Notes: a model not told the origin generated them from the letters alone. Shown: positions 26,438-35,690, counted from the first letter of the stretch. The stretch is DNA of 64,000 nucleotides from Pseudosulfitobacter sp. DSM 107133 (GCF_022788695.1 NZ_CP085154.1:2232001-2296000), one strand, 5' to 3'. A program made the numbers and translations.

Positions 26438-26560
26438 CTACTCTTCAATGGACCAAAGTACACGGCAATCGTTCAAGAAATCGGCAAATTCATCATATTC
26501 TTGCCCTAGTTGAGGCATCTTCTTGTGGCGCAATTTCCCAAGCAGAAACAGTTTTGCCAT
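26438..26560 (-). CDS. possible 40-residue protein between the Hint genes
   Basis: A short open frame (MAKLFLLGKLRHKK... ending LWSIEE) between the two RTX-Hint genes. It has a basic, leucine-rich start and an acidic C-terminal half, protein-like composition, but many A/T third positions and no good ribosome binding site. It could be a small accessory protein or chance. No family is recognised. Confidence 0.25.
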   Translation of the reverse strand: MAKLFLLGKLRHKKMPQLGQEYDEFADFLNDCRVLWSIEE

Positions 26561-26680
26561 CGAAGGGTGCATTAACGCGAAAAGCGACACAGCCCCCTGC
26601 GTCGCCCTTCTCGTCCGGTGTGGCCTGGGGCCACACCGGCGACTCATGTGCTGCATATGTTCAGATGGCGCGAGGCGCGC

Positions 26681-29600
26681 TTACTTGGTCAAAAGGACCG
26701 CCTCGTGCTTTTTCAGGGACCGGCGCGCCGACGTGTATGCGTCGATGCCTTCGCGCGTTTTCAGCTCGGGGAAGAGCTCGAAAAGTTCGTTGCGCTGCGC
26801 ATTGCCGATACCTGCCAGTGTCAGATCGCCAGGCTGGAAGCTTTCGGTCCAGGCACCGTCCGACAGGATCACTTCGTGCTGGTCAAACATCAGGTGGATG
26901 TAGGTTGTTGCGCTGACGTCAACAATATCGACCCCTTCCAGACCGGTCAGGTGCTTGGCCGCGACCAGAACCTCACGCTCTTCGAAGTAAAGCGCGGTTT
27001 TGTCGTTGGCCACCAGAACCCGGTGGTTGGGCGAAACCATCATGTCACGCTCGGGCAGACCGCCCCCCAGCGCACCCTGACGGATCAGGACCGGCTTAAG
27101 GTGCTGGGCACGCTCGAACTCGGCGCCTGTCATCGACTTTTGACCCACCCAGCGGATGTCCTGGATGCCGTTGTCGCGGGTGATGACCCGGTCGCCGACT
27201 TGCAGATCCTCGACACGACGCTCGCCTTTTGGCGTGGCGATCAGGGTGCCGGGGGTAAAGCAGGGAATGATCGATTCAATCTCGGCAAAGTCCAGTGTAC
27301 CTCCATCGGTGCCGTCACCGTTGATAAAGCGGATGGTGCCCGAGGTAGAGTCGCCATCATCATCCACAGTGCGTGTCACGAATTCGTAGGCACCCCGTCC
27401 CGTCAGATCCAGCGTGTCAAAGTCGTCACCGTCGGTGCCGCCGTCCACGGTGTCACCCGCATTGGCGTTCAGGAAGGTGTCGCGATCGGCGCCGCCAGAC
27501 ATCAGATCGTCGCCGCCATTGCCGCCGTCGATGGTGTCGTTTCCAGCACCGCCGGTCATCACGTCGTCACCGGTTGCGCCGACGATCATGTCATCGCCAT
27601 CACCGCCGTCCAATGTGTCGTCACCGGTGCCGCCGTCAATCCAGTCGTCGCCGTCGCCACCCATCAACAGGTCGGCGCCGTTTTCACCAAAGATCGTGTC
27701 CTTGCCAGCGCCGCCGGTGACGGTGTCTGCATTGCGACCCGCGTTGATGTAATCGTCGCCTTCACCGCCGTCGATCTCGTCGTTGCCCTGACCGCCCATC
27801 AGCGTGTCGTTGCCGGTGCCGCCATAGATGGTGTCGTCGTCGATTTCACCGTCGATGAAATCGTCGCCTTCGTCACCATACAGCAGGTCATCGTCGTCGG
27901 CGCCATAGATCACGTCGTTGCCTTCACCGCCGTAAACAGTGTCGCGGCCATTGTCGGTGCGCAGATCGGGGCCGAACGGGTTGGACCCGTCGTCTTCGAT
28001 GTTAACCGCATCGGGCACCAGCAGCGGATCGTTGCCTGCGTAGATGGTGTCGTCGCCGATACCGCCCAGAATGATATCATTGCCTTCGCCGCCGACAATC
28101 CGGTCGTCGCCGTCGTCGCCGGTGATCTCATCGTCGTCGATGCCGCCGTCGATCACGTCGTTGCCAGTGCCACCCACGATGGTGTCGCGGTCATCGCCAG
28201 TGCTGATTGTGTCGTCGCCGTCGCCGCCGTCAACATAGTCACGTTCGTTCTCGGCTGCGGGCGTGCCCTCTTCGCCGGGGAACAGGCCTGGATAGCCCTT
28301 GTCGACCAGCAGATCGTTGTCGGAATCGCTGGAGTTGATCACGTCGTTGCCCGCACCGCCAAAGATGGTGTCCGAACCGTCGCCGCCGTTGATGCTGTCG
28401 TCGCCTTCGCCGCCGTCGATCACGTCGTCACCGGCACCGCCAGCCAACGTGTCGTTACCCGCATCACCGTTCAGCGTGTCATCGCCCTGACCGCCGGCAA
28501 CGGTGTCGTCGCCGTCGCCTGCATTGACCAGATCATCGCCTTCTCCGGCGCGCACCGTGTCATCACCGGCACCCGCGTCGATGATGTCATCATCGGCTTC
28601 GGCCGGATCGGTCGAGAATGCGTTGTCGCCGCCGTCCACCACGTCGCCGCCGGGATCGCCCATATAGGCGCCGTCGATCAGGTCGCCACCGTCGGTGCCA
28701 CTGACGATACCGTCGTTGACTGTCACCTGAATGTCAGCCGTATCTGTTTCCCCGTCGGGGTCTTCGACCGTGTAGCTGATGGTCGCAACACCTTCGAAAT
28801 CTGCTGCCGGTGTGAACAGAACCCGGTTGTCCTGAATGGCTGCGCTGCCCTGCTCGGCAGGAACCGAGACACTGACGATTGTCAGCGCGTCGCCATCGGG
28901 ATCGGTATCATTGGCCACGGCGTCAATCAGAACCGGCGTCGCTTCAAAGGTCGCGGCAGCGTCGTCCACGGCATCGGGGCCGCTGTTGACGTTGTTCACG
29001 GTCACGACCGCTTCGCCGGTGTCTTCACCGCCATTGCCGTCCTGAACCACATAGCTGACGGTCGCATCACCGACAAAGCCGTCGGTCGGCGTGAACACCA
29101 CCTGATTGTCAACAACCTCTACGGTCCCTTGCGCGGCAGGCACCGTCGCAGATGTCACGGTCAGCGTGTCGCCGTCCACATCGCTGTCGTTGGCCAGCAC
29201 GTCGATAGTGACGGACGTATCTTCATCGGTAGTGGCCGTGTCATCCATTGCCACAGGATCGTCATTCACCGGCGTCACGGTCACAACCGCTTCACCAGTG
29301 TCTTCGCCGCCCATGCCGTCGCTGACCACATAGGTCAGTGTCGCGTCGCCATTGAAGTTTTCGGCAGGTGTAAACACCAGCTGGTTGCCGACGATTTCAA
29401 CGGTGCCCTGCGCCGCGGGAACAGTTGCCGAAGTGATCGTCAGCGTATCGCCGTCGCCATCGGTGTCATTGGCCAAAACATCCACTGTCACCGCGGTGTC
29501 TTCCTCGGTGGTGGCTGTGTCGTCCATCGCGTCGGGCGCCTGGTTCACTTCGTCGCCGATGATGTTTTCAATCTCGGTAAATGCAATCGTATCGCCGGTC

Positions 29601-31057
29601 GGGGTGCCGTCGCCGTCCACAAAGACGATGGTGCCGTTTGTGCCGTTGCCGTTGCTGTCGGCCACCTGATCGGTGATGTAGAACGATCCCTGACCCGTCA
29701 GGTCCAGTGTGTCGTTGTCTGTGTTCAGCGCTGGATTGGCGTCATAACCGCCGGCACCGCCGTCAACCACATCACCTGCGCCGCCATAGATCACGTCGGC
29801 ATTGTCGCCACCCGACAGGGTGTCGTTGCCTTCGCCGCCGGTCAGCGTGTCATCGCCGCCTTCGCCAAAGATCATATCGTCGCCGTCGCCGCCGTTCAGC
29901 ACATCGTTGCCGTCGGCACCCGCCGGCACGTCAACCGTGGCATCAAAGTAGACATCCGTCACCTTGATACCCGAATTGTTCCAACCGTCCTGATCGTGTT
30001 CAATAGTGATCCGGCCAACAGGGCCCGGAATGTCTACGAGGATCGAATAATTATCTGATGTATCTTCTTCATAGCCGCCGTTGCTGTCTGCGGTGTCGGC
30101 ACCGAACTGACCATCGGTGTCGACCAGTGTCAGATTGGCACCAGCGGTCATGTCGACGTTGATTTCGTTACCATCCAGATCATAGGCCTTGATGCGGATC
30201 AGACCGTCGCCATCAATGTCGTTCACGCGGAAGGATACGTTTTCAACCGCGTTGCTAAAGGCCAGTTCATAGTCGGCTTCGTTGCCGCGGCCTTGGGTCA
30301 AACTGTCAAGCGAGCTGCGGGTGTCCACAGGCGCGCCGTCATCGACGATCCCGTCAACGATCTGCTCGTCGATCGAAAACTCGGTGTCGGTGGTGCCCGT
30401 CGTGTTGGTGATGCGGAACGTTACATCAACGTTGCCGGTGTTCTGGGTGAACTCCGTCAGATCCTGATCGTTGGCAAAGCCCGCCTGATCCCATTCAAAG
30501 CTTTCGCGCACGGTTTCAGTCGATCCTTCGGGTGTTGCGCCCGCACTGTCACCATAGATCACGTCGTCGCCTGTGCCGCCGTCGATGCTGTCATCGCCCT
30601 GACCGCCGACCAGCAGGTCGTTGTCGGCACCGCCGTCGATGGTGTCGCTGCCGCCCTGACCGTAAATGGTGTCTTCGCCCGCATCGCCGTTCAGAACGTC
30701 ATTGCCGACATCGCGCGCAGCGGTGGGGTCAGCGTCGGTGCCACGCGTGTAATCGCTGTCACCGTAAACCAGATCGTCCCCTGCGCCGCCGTTGACTGTG
30801 TCGTCGCCCGCGCCTGCAAAAACCTTGTCATCATCGGCGCCAGAGTTGACCAGATCGTCACCACCACGCGCATCTACAATGTCCATATCACCGGTTTCAC
30901 CGGCAAGAACCGCATCGTTGTTGTCAATCCGGTCGCCTTCGGGGTCACCTGTGTAACCCGCGTCGATCACGTTGGCATTGTTATCGCCATCAACCACGCC
31001 GTCACCGATTGTTTTCAGCGTGTCCGCAGGGCTCTTGGGATCATTGGATAATGTCAT
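26681..31057 (-). CDS. giant RTX protein with tandem-95 repeats and C-terminal Hint domain
   Basis: 1458 residues, probably exported by a type I secretion system. The order is a short RTX block (about 65-165), a beta-rich domain (about 170-375), and a second RTX block (about 378-430). Three ~95-residue tandem-95/cadherin-like repeats follow (about 502-782, each with DDTAT or DDAAA, then LANDTD or VANDTD). A long RTX tract comes next (about 785-1215). A Hint domain starts at Cys1266 (CFTPGTLIA) and runs to the end with SPNHRVLV and HLMFDQHEVI. The start MTLSNDP has GAGGAAGAG just upstream. It is likely a calcium-folded surface or matrix adhesin whose Hint tail may self-cleave. No HlyB/HlyD genes are in the window. 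Confidence 0.9.
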   Translation of the reverse strand: MTLSNDPKSPADTLKTIGDGVVDGDNNANVIDAGYTGDPEGDRIDNNDAVLAGETGDMDIVDARGGDDLVNSGADDDKVFAGAGDDTVNGGAGDDLVYGDSDYTRGTDADPTAARDVGNDVLNGDAGEDTIYGQGGSDTIDGGADNDLLVGGQGDDSIDGGTGDDVIYGDSAGATPEGSTETVRESFEWDQAGFANDQDLTEFTQNTGNVDVTFRITNTTGTTDTEFSIDEQIVDGIVDDGAPVDTRSSLDSLTQGRGNEADYELAFSNAVENVSFRVNDIDGDGLIRIKAYDLDGNEINVDMTAGANLTLVDTDGQFGADTADSNGGYEEDTSDNYSILVDIPGPVGRITIEHDQDGWNNSGIKVTDVYFDATVDVPAGADGNDVLNGGDGDDMIFGEGGDDTLTGGEGNDTLSGGDNADVIYGGAGDVVDGGAGGYDANPALNTDNDTLDLTGQGSFYITDQVADSNGNGTNGTIVFVDGDGTPTGDTIAFTEIENIIGDEVNQAPDAMDDTATTEEDTAVTVDVLANDTDGDGDTLTITSATVPAAQGTVEIVGNQLVFTPAENFNGDATLTYVVSDGMGGEDTGEAVVTVTPVNDDPVAMDDTATTDEDTSVTIDVLANDSDVDGDTLTVTSATVPAAQGTVEVVDNQVVFTPTDGFVGDATVSYVVQDGNGGEDTGEAVVTVNNVNSGPDAVDDAAATFEATPVLIDAVANDTDPDGDALTIVSVSVPAEQGSAAIQDNRVLFTPAADFEGVATISYTVEDPDGETDTADIQVTVNDGIVSGTDGGDLIDGAYMGDPGGDVVDGGDNAFSTDPAEADDDIIDAGAGDDTVRAGEGDDLVNAGDGDDTVAGGQGDDTLNGDAGNDTLAGGAGDDVIDGGEGDDSINGGDGSDTIFGGAGNDVINSSDSDNDLLVDKGYPGLFPGEEGTPAAENERDYVDGGDGDDTISTGDDRDTIVGGTGNDVIDGGIDDDEITGDDGDDRIVGGEGNDIILGGIGDDTIYAGNDPLLVPDAVNIEDDGSNPFGPDLRTDNGRDTVYGGEGNDVIYGADDDDLLYGDEGDDFIDGEIDDDTIYGGTGNDTLMGGQGNDEIDGGEGDDYINAGRNADTVTGGAGKDTIFGENGADLLMGGDGDDWIDGGTGDDTLDGGDGDDMIVGATGDDVMTGGAGNDTIDGGNGGDDLMSGGADRDTFLNANAGDTVDGGTDGDDFDTLDLTGRGAYEFVTRTVDDDGDSTSGTIRFINGDGTDGGTLDFAEIESIIPCFTPGTLIATPKGERRVEDLQVGDRVITRDNGIQDIRWVGQKSMTGAEFERAQHLKPVLIRQGALGGGLPERDMMVSPNHRVLVANDKTALYFEEREVLVAAKHLTGLEGVDIVDVSATTYIHLMFDQHEVILSDGAWTESFQPGDLTLAGIGNAQRNELFELFPELKTREGIDAYTSARRSLKKHEAVLLTK
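27430..28640 (-). repeat. 27-base-period tandem repeats encoding RTX nonapeptides
   Basis: The DNA repeats with a 27-base period because it encodes GGxGxDxLx-type nonapeptides of the giant RTX protein. Units are degenerate, not identical, so this is a coding repeat and not a CRISPR or satellite. It is a likely site for length variation by slippage. Confidence 0.8.
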
Positions 31058-31887
31058 CGTTTCTCTTCCTCTAAAGGCGTGGTGCACGCCAACGCCGCAC
31101 CACTGCGGACTAACCAAACTCGTACCCTTGAAAAGAACGATGCATTCGGCGGTCGGGCGAGCCGCACACGAAACACACAAGCCGTGGGAAGATGTCCTGA
31201 CGCGCAGGTACAGTAGCCAAGGCACAGCCTTGACCTCATGCGTATACGGTGTTGCGGCAGCAACCCGGCTCACGCACATCTTCCACATCAAAATTGATGC
31301 GTCTCAGTGCGGTCGCCCCCGTGACCTTCAGACATCGCCCCCCAGTTGGGCACCTTCAGTCATACAATTGCCAATGTGGCGAACAAAGCGAAAAATGTCG
31401 GAAAAACAGCAACAATTGCACAATAAAGCCCGCTTGACGCCGCAAATCAACTGACAGTTGCGGCGCATGTTTTCCAAATTGTTTCCGCTATAAAATGAAA
31501 AAATCAATGCTTAGCGTGCAAGTTTGCGATTTTGGCGCCGCCGAACAGGGTTTAGGTTTCCGAATGGGAAACAACGCAATACAAAAACCAAAGCCCATAT
31601 TTTGCCCCAATTCAGGGCCCGTGGAAATTGAAGGTGTTCAGAATTAAGAACCAATTGTGTCTGAATTGCGCTTTTGGTTCAAAATCTCCCCTAAAGCTTG
31701 AAATCAATGCGATTCGTTGCGCCGTCCGATCCCCCTGTCTGACGCACGGATGCAGTTGCGCTTCAAAGCGTTTTTCAGGTCAGGAAAAAGGGCCGCAGGA
31801 CGCAGCGCACGCCACCGACAGCACAAGCGCCCACGAACGGCGTGGTTGATGGGACGACAAACGCCCAGCAAAATATTGTCTGTAAGG
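31058..31887. other. 830-base non-coding region before the giant RTX gene
   Basis: No convincing gene. It should contain the promoter of the giant RTX gene (minus strand). About 31470-31760 is clearly richer in A/T than the flanks. It contains an inverted repeat at 31438-31465, a GTTTCC-GGGAAAC hairpin near 31555-31575, and a TATAAAATG stretch near 31490. Nothing is recognised as a mobile element. Confidence 0.5.
31438..31465. repeat. inverted repeat in the RTX upstream region
   Basis: Eight-base perfect arms CGCCGCAA and TTGCGGCG, 12-base spacer. The spacer contains CAACTG, which can alternatively pair with the nearby CAGTTG. About 380 bases upstream of the giant RTX start. Could be a regulator site or RNA hairpin. 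Confidence 0.4.
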
Positions 31888-31971
31888 TGGTACCCAAGGC
31901 CGGACTCGAACCGGCACGCCTCGCGGCGGGGGATTTTGAATCCCCTGCGTCTACCATTCCGCCACTTGGGC
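31888..31971 (-). tRNA. tRNA-Leu (CAA anticodon)
   Basis: An 84-base gene on the minus strand. The acceptor stem GCCCAAG pairs with CTTGGGT (a G-U at the first pair), the anticodon stem GGGGA/TCCCC encloses the loop TTCAAAA with anticodon CAA, and a long variable arm CGCCGCGAGGCG marks a class II tRNA. The T arm has GGTTCGAGTCC. The 3' CCA is encoded. It decodes UUG leucine codons. The flanks show no obvious integrase or attachment-site duplication. Confidence 0.95.
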
Positions 31972-32105
31972 CTCACAGGTGCCGTTTAGCGCGCCGGCTT
32001 GCGCGCGTCCAGAGGCTTTTTACCTGTGCACTCGACAGCGCATAGTCTTGACGCGAAATGTCCTGCATGGTCTTGCAGGGCAAAGCGGCGCAAAGAGGGC
32101 CACAG

Positions 32106-32684
32106 GTGATACGCAAGTTATACGACTGGGTTCTGCGCATGGCAGATCACCCCAAAGCCATGTGGCTGCTGGCGGGCATTGCCTTTATCGAAAGCTCGGT
32201 CTTTCCGATCCCGCCGGACATCCTGATGATCCCGATGATTATCGCCCGCCCGTCGCGGGCCTGGCTGATTGCGACCATTGCGCTGGTCGCGTCGGTGCTG
32301 GGCGGGCTGCTGGGCTATGCCATTGGCGCGCTGGCTTTTGACACATTGGGGCAACCGATTCTGGCGATGCTGGGCAAGGCCGACGCGATGGCCGAATTCA
32401 ACACCCGCTTTAACGATCTCGGCTTTTGGGCGGTTCTGGGCGCGGGCATCACCCCCTTCCCGTTCAAGGTGATTACGATCATGTCAGGCTGGACCGGGAT
32501 GCCGCTGGGCACCTTTATTGTCACCTCAATCCTCGCGCGCGGTATCCGGTTTTTCGTGGTTGCGGGCCTGCTTTGGCGCTTTGGCGCACCAATTCGTGAT
32601 TTCATCGAACGGCGTTTGGGTCTTGTCTTTACCTTATGTCTGTTGCTTTTGGTCGTCGGATTTTACGCGACGAGGTACCTATGA
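32106..32684 (+). CDS. DedA/YqaA-family membrane protein
   Basis: 192 residues with several membrane helices. The SSVFPIPPDILMIPMI segment and the later GITPFPFKVITIMSGW match the paired re-entrant motifs of the DedA/SNARE-associated (YqaA-like) family, some of which recycle polyprenyl-phosphate or phospholipid carriers. A GTG start at 32106 is chosen, since GAGGG lies eight bases upstream; an ATG at 32058 would add 16 unlikely residues. It overlaps dsbB by four bases (ATGA), so the pair is coupled. The exact substrate is unknown. Confidence 0.87.
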   Translation: MIRKLYDWVLRMADHPKAMWLLAGIAFIESSVFPIPPDILMIPMIIARPSRAWLIATIALVASVLGGLLGYAIGALAFDTLGQPILAMLGKADAMAEFNTRFNDLGFWAVLGAGITPFPFKVITIMSGWTGMPLGTFIVTSILARGIRFFVVAGLLWRFGAPIRDFIERRLGLVFTLCLLLLVVGFYATRYL

Positions 32685-33139
32685 CACAGCGCCACTGGAT
32701 CACGATTGCAACGCTGGGGTCGACTGCCCTGATGCTGGGCGCGCTGGGGTTTCAGTACCTTGGCGGGTTTCATCCGTGCAAGCTGTGCTACTGGCAGCGC
32801 TATCCGCATGTGGTCGCCATCGTCATCGGCGCAATTGCATTGTGGATGCCCAACCGTCTGCTGATCCTGCTGGGCGCTGCCAGCGCCGCTGTCACCGGGG
32901 GCTTTGGCGTCTATCATGCGGGCGTTGAATGGAAATGGTGGCAGGGTCCGACCACCTGCACCTCCGGCGACATCACGGGAATGAGCACGGATGCGCTGTT
33001 CGACCAGATCATGAGCGCACCGCTGACCCGCTGCGACGATATCGTCTGGCAACTGGGCGGCCTGTCGATGGCCGGCTGGAACGCGATCCTGTCGTTCGTG
33101 CTGGTCGGGTGCTGGCTAATGGCGCTGCGCAAGCCCTAA
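32681..33139 (+). CDS. dsbB: disulfide bond formation protein B
   Basis: Reoxidises DsbA and passes electrons to quinone at the inner membrane. 152 residues with four predicted helices. The first periplasmic loop carries HPCKLCYWQR (the CxxC pair), and the second carries the cysteines in TTCTSG and LTRCDD. Both pairs needed for the relay are present. GAGG lies six bases before the ATG. It is coupled to the DedA-like gene. Its stop shares CTAA with the convergent Lrp regulator gene. Confidence 0.94.
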   Translation: MTQRHWITIATLGSTALMLGALGFQYLGGFHPCKLCYWQRYPHVVAIVIGAIALWMPNRLLILLGAASAAVTGGFGVYHAGVEWKWWQGPTTCTSGDITGMSTDALFDQIMSAPLTRCDDIVWQLGGLSMAGWNAILSFVLVGCWLMALRKP

Positions 33140-33561
33140 GAGGATTTGCGCGTCGACAGCAGCAACGAAGTCTCCGAAGCCACAACGCCGTCAAGACGGC
33201 GGATGTCGAACAGCACTTTGTCGAAACTTTCCAGCGTCTCTGTGCCGATTTCAACGATCACGTCCCAGCGGCCGTTGGTCGAATGGATATGGCGCACCGC
33301 GCTCATGCCCTGAAGCTGGCGGATGATCCGCTCGGTGCCGCGTCCTTCGATGCCGATCATCATCAGCCCGCGCACCGGATCTTGCAGCGCGTCCTCGCGC
33401 AGGACAACCGAGAACCCCAGAATATCGCCCCGTGCCTGCAGCTTTTCAATGCGCCCGCGCACCGTGGTGCGGGTGACACCAAGGCTTAAGGCCAGATCCG
33501 ACAGCGATGCACGCGCATCATGGCGCAGGGCGGCAATCAGGCGTTTGTCCATTTCGTCCAA
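33136..33561 (-). CDS. Lrp/AsnC family regulator
   Basis: 141 residues: an N-terminal winged helix (LDEMDKRLIAALRHDARASLSDLALSLGVTR...) and a C-terminal RAM ligand-binding domain ending in LLLSTRKSS. A TTG start at 33561 is favoured, with GGAGG five bases upstream; the alternative ATG at 33552 is too far from it. It is divergent from arginase and ornithine cyclodeaminase, so it very likely controls arginine/ornithine catabolism in response to an amino acid. The 108-base gap between them should hold the operator. Confidence 0.9.
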   Translation of the reverse strand: MDEMDKRLIAALRHDARASLSDLALSLGVTRTTVRGRIEKLQARGDILGFSVVLREDALQDPVRGLMMIGIEGRGTERIIRQLQGMSAVRHIHSTNGRWDVIVEIGTETLESFDKVLFDIRRLDGVVASETSLLLSTRKSS

Positions 33562-33669
33562 GTCATCCTCCCGTTTCGAGCAATCTGCACCCGATACGAT
33601 CACTTTGGCCGCTTGCCGGCAACCCGTTTCGCGCAATATCTCTGTTCATAACAAGACAGGAGAGCCGCA

Positions 33670-34593
33670 ATGACCACCCAAAACTGTATTCTGATCGGCG
33701 CACCGATGGATTGCGGCAAGCGCCGTGCCGGGTGCCTGATGGGCCCCGATGCCTATCGCACCGCCGATCTGGCAGGCGCGCTGCAATCGCTGGGTCATAC
33801 CGTGCAGGATCGTGGCAATGTCACCCCTGCCGCTGTCGATCCCATCCCCCATGACCGCCTGCACAAGCTGCCCGAAACCATTGCCTGGACCAAGGCGCTG
33901 GCCGATGCCAGCGAAACGGCGTTGCAAGACGGCTTTCCGATCTTCATGGGCGGCGATCACGCGCTGGCCCTTGGCACCGTATTGGGGGCCACCCGCCATG
34001 CCGCCGCACAGAACAAGCCGCTGTTCGTGCTGTGGCTGGATGCGCACACCGATTACCACACGCCACAGACCACAGACACCGGCAACCTGCACGGCACGCC
34101 CATGGGTTATCTCGCGGGGCGCGAAGGCTTTGACGGTTTTCCGGTGGTCGAACACCCGGTCCCCCACGCCAATATCTGTATGCTGGGCCTGCGCTCGGTC
34201 GATCCGGCGGAACGTGCGGCGCTGCAAGACACCGATGTCACCTATATCGACATGCGCGCCATTGACGAACACGGCATCGCAGGTCCGCTGAATGCCTTCC
34301 TCGACAAGGTGCGCGCGGCAGGTGGCATGTTGCATGTGTCGCTGGACGTCGATTTCCTCGACCCGTCTGTCGCCCCTGCCGTCGGCACCACGGTTCCGGG
34401 CGGCGCCACCGTGCGCGAGGCGCATCTGGTGATGGAGATGCTGCACGACAGCGGCCTGATGACCTCGCTTGATCTGGTCGAACTGAATCCGTTTCTGGAC
34501 GAACGCGGCCGCACTGCGCAGCTGATGGTGGAACTGACCGCCTCTGCGCTTGGCCGCCGCATTTTCGACCGCCCCACACGCGCTTTCAGCTAA
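33670..34593 (+). CDS. rocF: arginase
   Basis: Hydrolyses arginine to ornithine and urea with a two-manganese centre. Metal ligands are in GGDHALALG, DAHTDYHTP and SLDVDFLDP, and the C-terminal VELNPFLDERGRTAQL is typical. 307 residues is normal. AGGAG lies seven bases before the start. Ornithine cyclodeaminase follows after ten bases, making a short pathway arginine, ornithine, proline. The divergent Lrp-type regulator is the likely control. Confidence 0.96.
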   Translation: MTTQNCILIGAPMDCGKRRAGCLMGPDAYRTADLAGALQSLGHTVQDRGNVTPAAVDPIPHDRLHKLPETIAWTKALADASETALQDGFPIFMGGDHALALGTVLGATRHAAAQNKPLFVLWLDAHTDYHTPQTTDTGNLHGTPMGYLAGREGFDGFPVVEHPVPHANICMLGLRSVDPAERAALQDTDVTYIDMRAIDEHGIAGPLNAFLDKVRAAGGMLHVSLDVDFLDPSVAPAVGTTVPGGATVREAHLVMEMLHDSGLMTSLDLVELNPFLDERGRTAQLMVELTASALGRRIFDRPTRAFS

Positions 34594-34603
34594 GGAGACG
34601 CAC

Positions 34604-35650
34604 ATGCTGACCCCCTCCGAAAAGGCCCTCGTGCCCTTCGTCTCTGTCGACCACATGATGCAGCTGATCCATCACATCGGGATCGAACCCGCATTGATCG
34701 GACTTGCCGATTATATCGAAGCCGATTTTCGCCGCTGGGAACTGTTCGACAAGACGCCGCGCGTGGCCTCGCATTCTGCCGAGGGCGTTATCGAACTGAT
34801 GCCAACCTCGGACGGTGAGGTTTACGGCTTCAAATATGTAAACGGACACCCCAAGAACACCGCAGACGGTTTGCAAACGGTCACCGCCTTTGGCCTGCTG
34901 GCCGATGTCGCCACCGGCTATCCGGTGCTGCTGTCGGAAATGACCATGCTGACCGCGATGCGCACTGCCGCCACCTCGGCACTGGTGGCGCGGGTGCTGG
35001 CGCCCAAGGGGGCCACGACCATGGCCATGATCGGCAATGGCGCGCAGTCCGAATTCCAGAGCATCGCGATGAAGGCGATCGTGGGCATTGATACGGTGCG
35101 CCTGTACGACACTGACCCCAAGGCCACCGCGAAGTGCGCGGCCAATCTGGCGGGCAGCGGGCTGACGGTTGTGTCCTGCTCCAGCCCGGAAGAGGCCATT
35201 GAAGGCGCGCAGATCCTGACCACCTGCACCGCAGACAAGCAATATGCGACGATCCTGACCGACAACATGGTGGGTGCGGGCGTTCACATCAACGCCATTG
35301 GTGGTGATTGCCCGGGCAAGACCGAACTGGCCCCTGCGATTCTAGAACGCTCTGACATCTTTGTGGAATTCCCGCCACAAACGCGGATCGAGGGCGAGAT
35401 TCAGCAGCTTGCGCCCGATCATCCGGTGACCGAGTTCTGGGAGGTGCTGAGCGGAGCCAAACCGGGGCGCACCTCGCAGGCGAAGATCACCCTGTTCGAC
35501 AGCGTGGGCTTTGCCACCGAGGATTTCAGCGCACTGCGCTATGTGCGCGACCGGATCGCGGGGACTGCGTATTTTCACCCGCTGGACCTGCTGGCCGATC
35601 CTGACGATCCACGGGATCTGTTCGGAATGCTGCAACGGTCGAACGCCTGA
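34604..35650 (+). CDS. ocd: ornithine cyclodeaminase
   Basis: Converts ornithine directly to proline with loss of ammonia, using bound NAD. The mu-crystallin fold is shown by the TAMRTAATSALVARVLAP segment, the NAD motif MIGNGAQSEFQ near residue 143 and the NAIGGDCPGKTEL loop with the catalytic Asp. 348 residues is usual. The ATG at 34604 has AAGGAG seven bases upstream and lies ten bases after arginase. Together they use arginine as a nitrogen and carbon source. Confidence 0.95.
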   Translation: MLTPSEKALVPFVSVDHMMQLIHHIGIEPALIGLADYIEADFRRWELFDKTPRVASHSAEGVIELMPTSDGEVYGFKYVNGHPKNTADGLQTVTAFGLLADVATGYPVLLSEMTMLTAMRTAATSALVARVLAPKGATTMAMIGNGAQSEFQSIAMKAIVGIDTVRLYDTDPKATAKCAANLAGSGLTVVSCSSPEEAIEGAQILTTCTADKQYATILTDNMVGAGVHINAIGGDCPGKTELAPAILERSDIFVEFPPQTRIEGEIQQLAPDHPVTEFWEVLSGAKPGRTSQAKITLFDSVGFATEDFSALRYVRDRIAGTAYFHPLDLLADPDDPRDLFGMLQRSNA

Positions 35651-35690
35651 GGGGCGCACGACGATCCGCGTCACCCGTTGTCGCGCGGGC

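Noticed and set aside
27430..28640. CRISPR-like or satellite DNA
   Set aside because: Repeats are 27-base coding units for RTX nonapeptides, degenerate and contiguous, without unique spacers.
26618..30058. 1146-residue plus-strand frame across the giant RTX gene
   Set aside because: The RTX repeat codons leave the reverse frame open by base composition; the product is Val/Ala-rich with no family.
31888..31971. Integrated element at the tRNA-Leu gene
   Set aside because: No integrase, no second copy of the tRNA end and no cluster of phage genes are visible nearby.
31704..31976. 90-residue frames around the tRNA
   Set aside because: They read through the tRNA-Leu gene or its flank and have no ribosome site or family.
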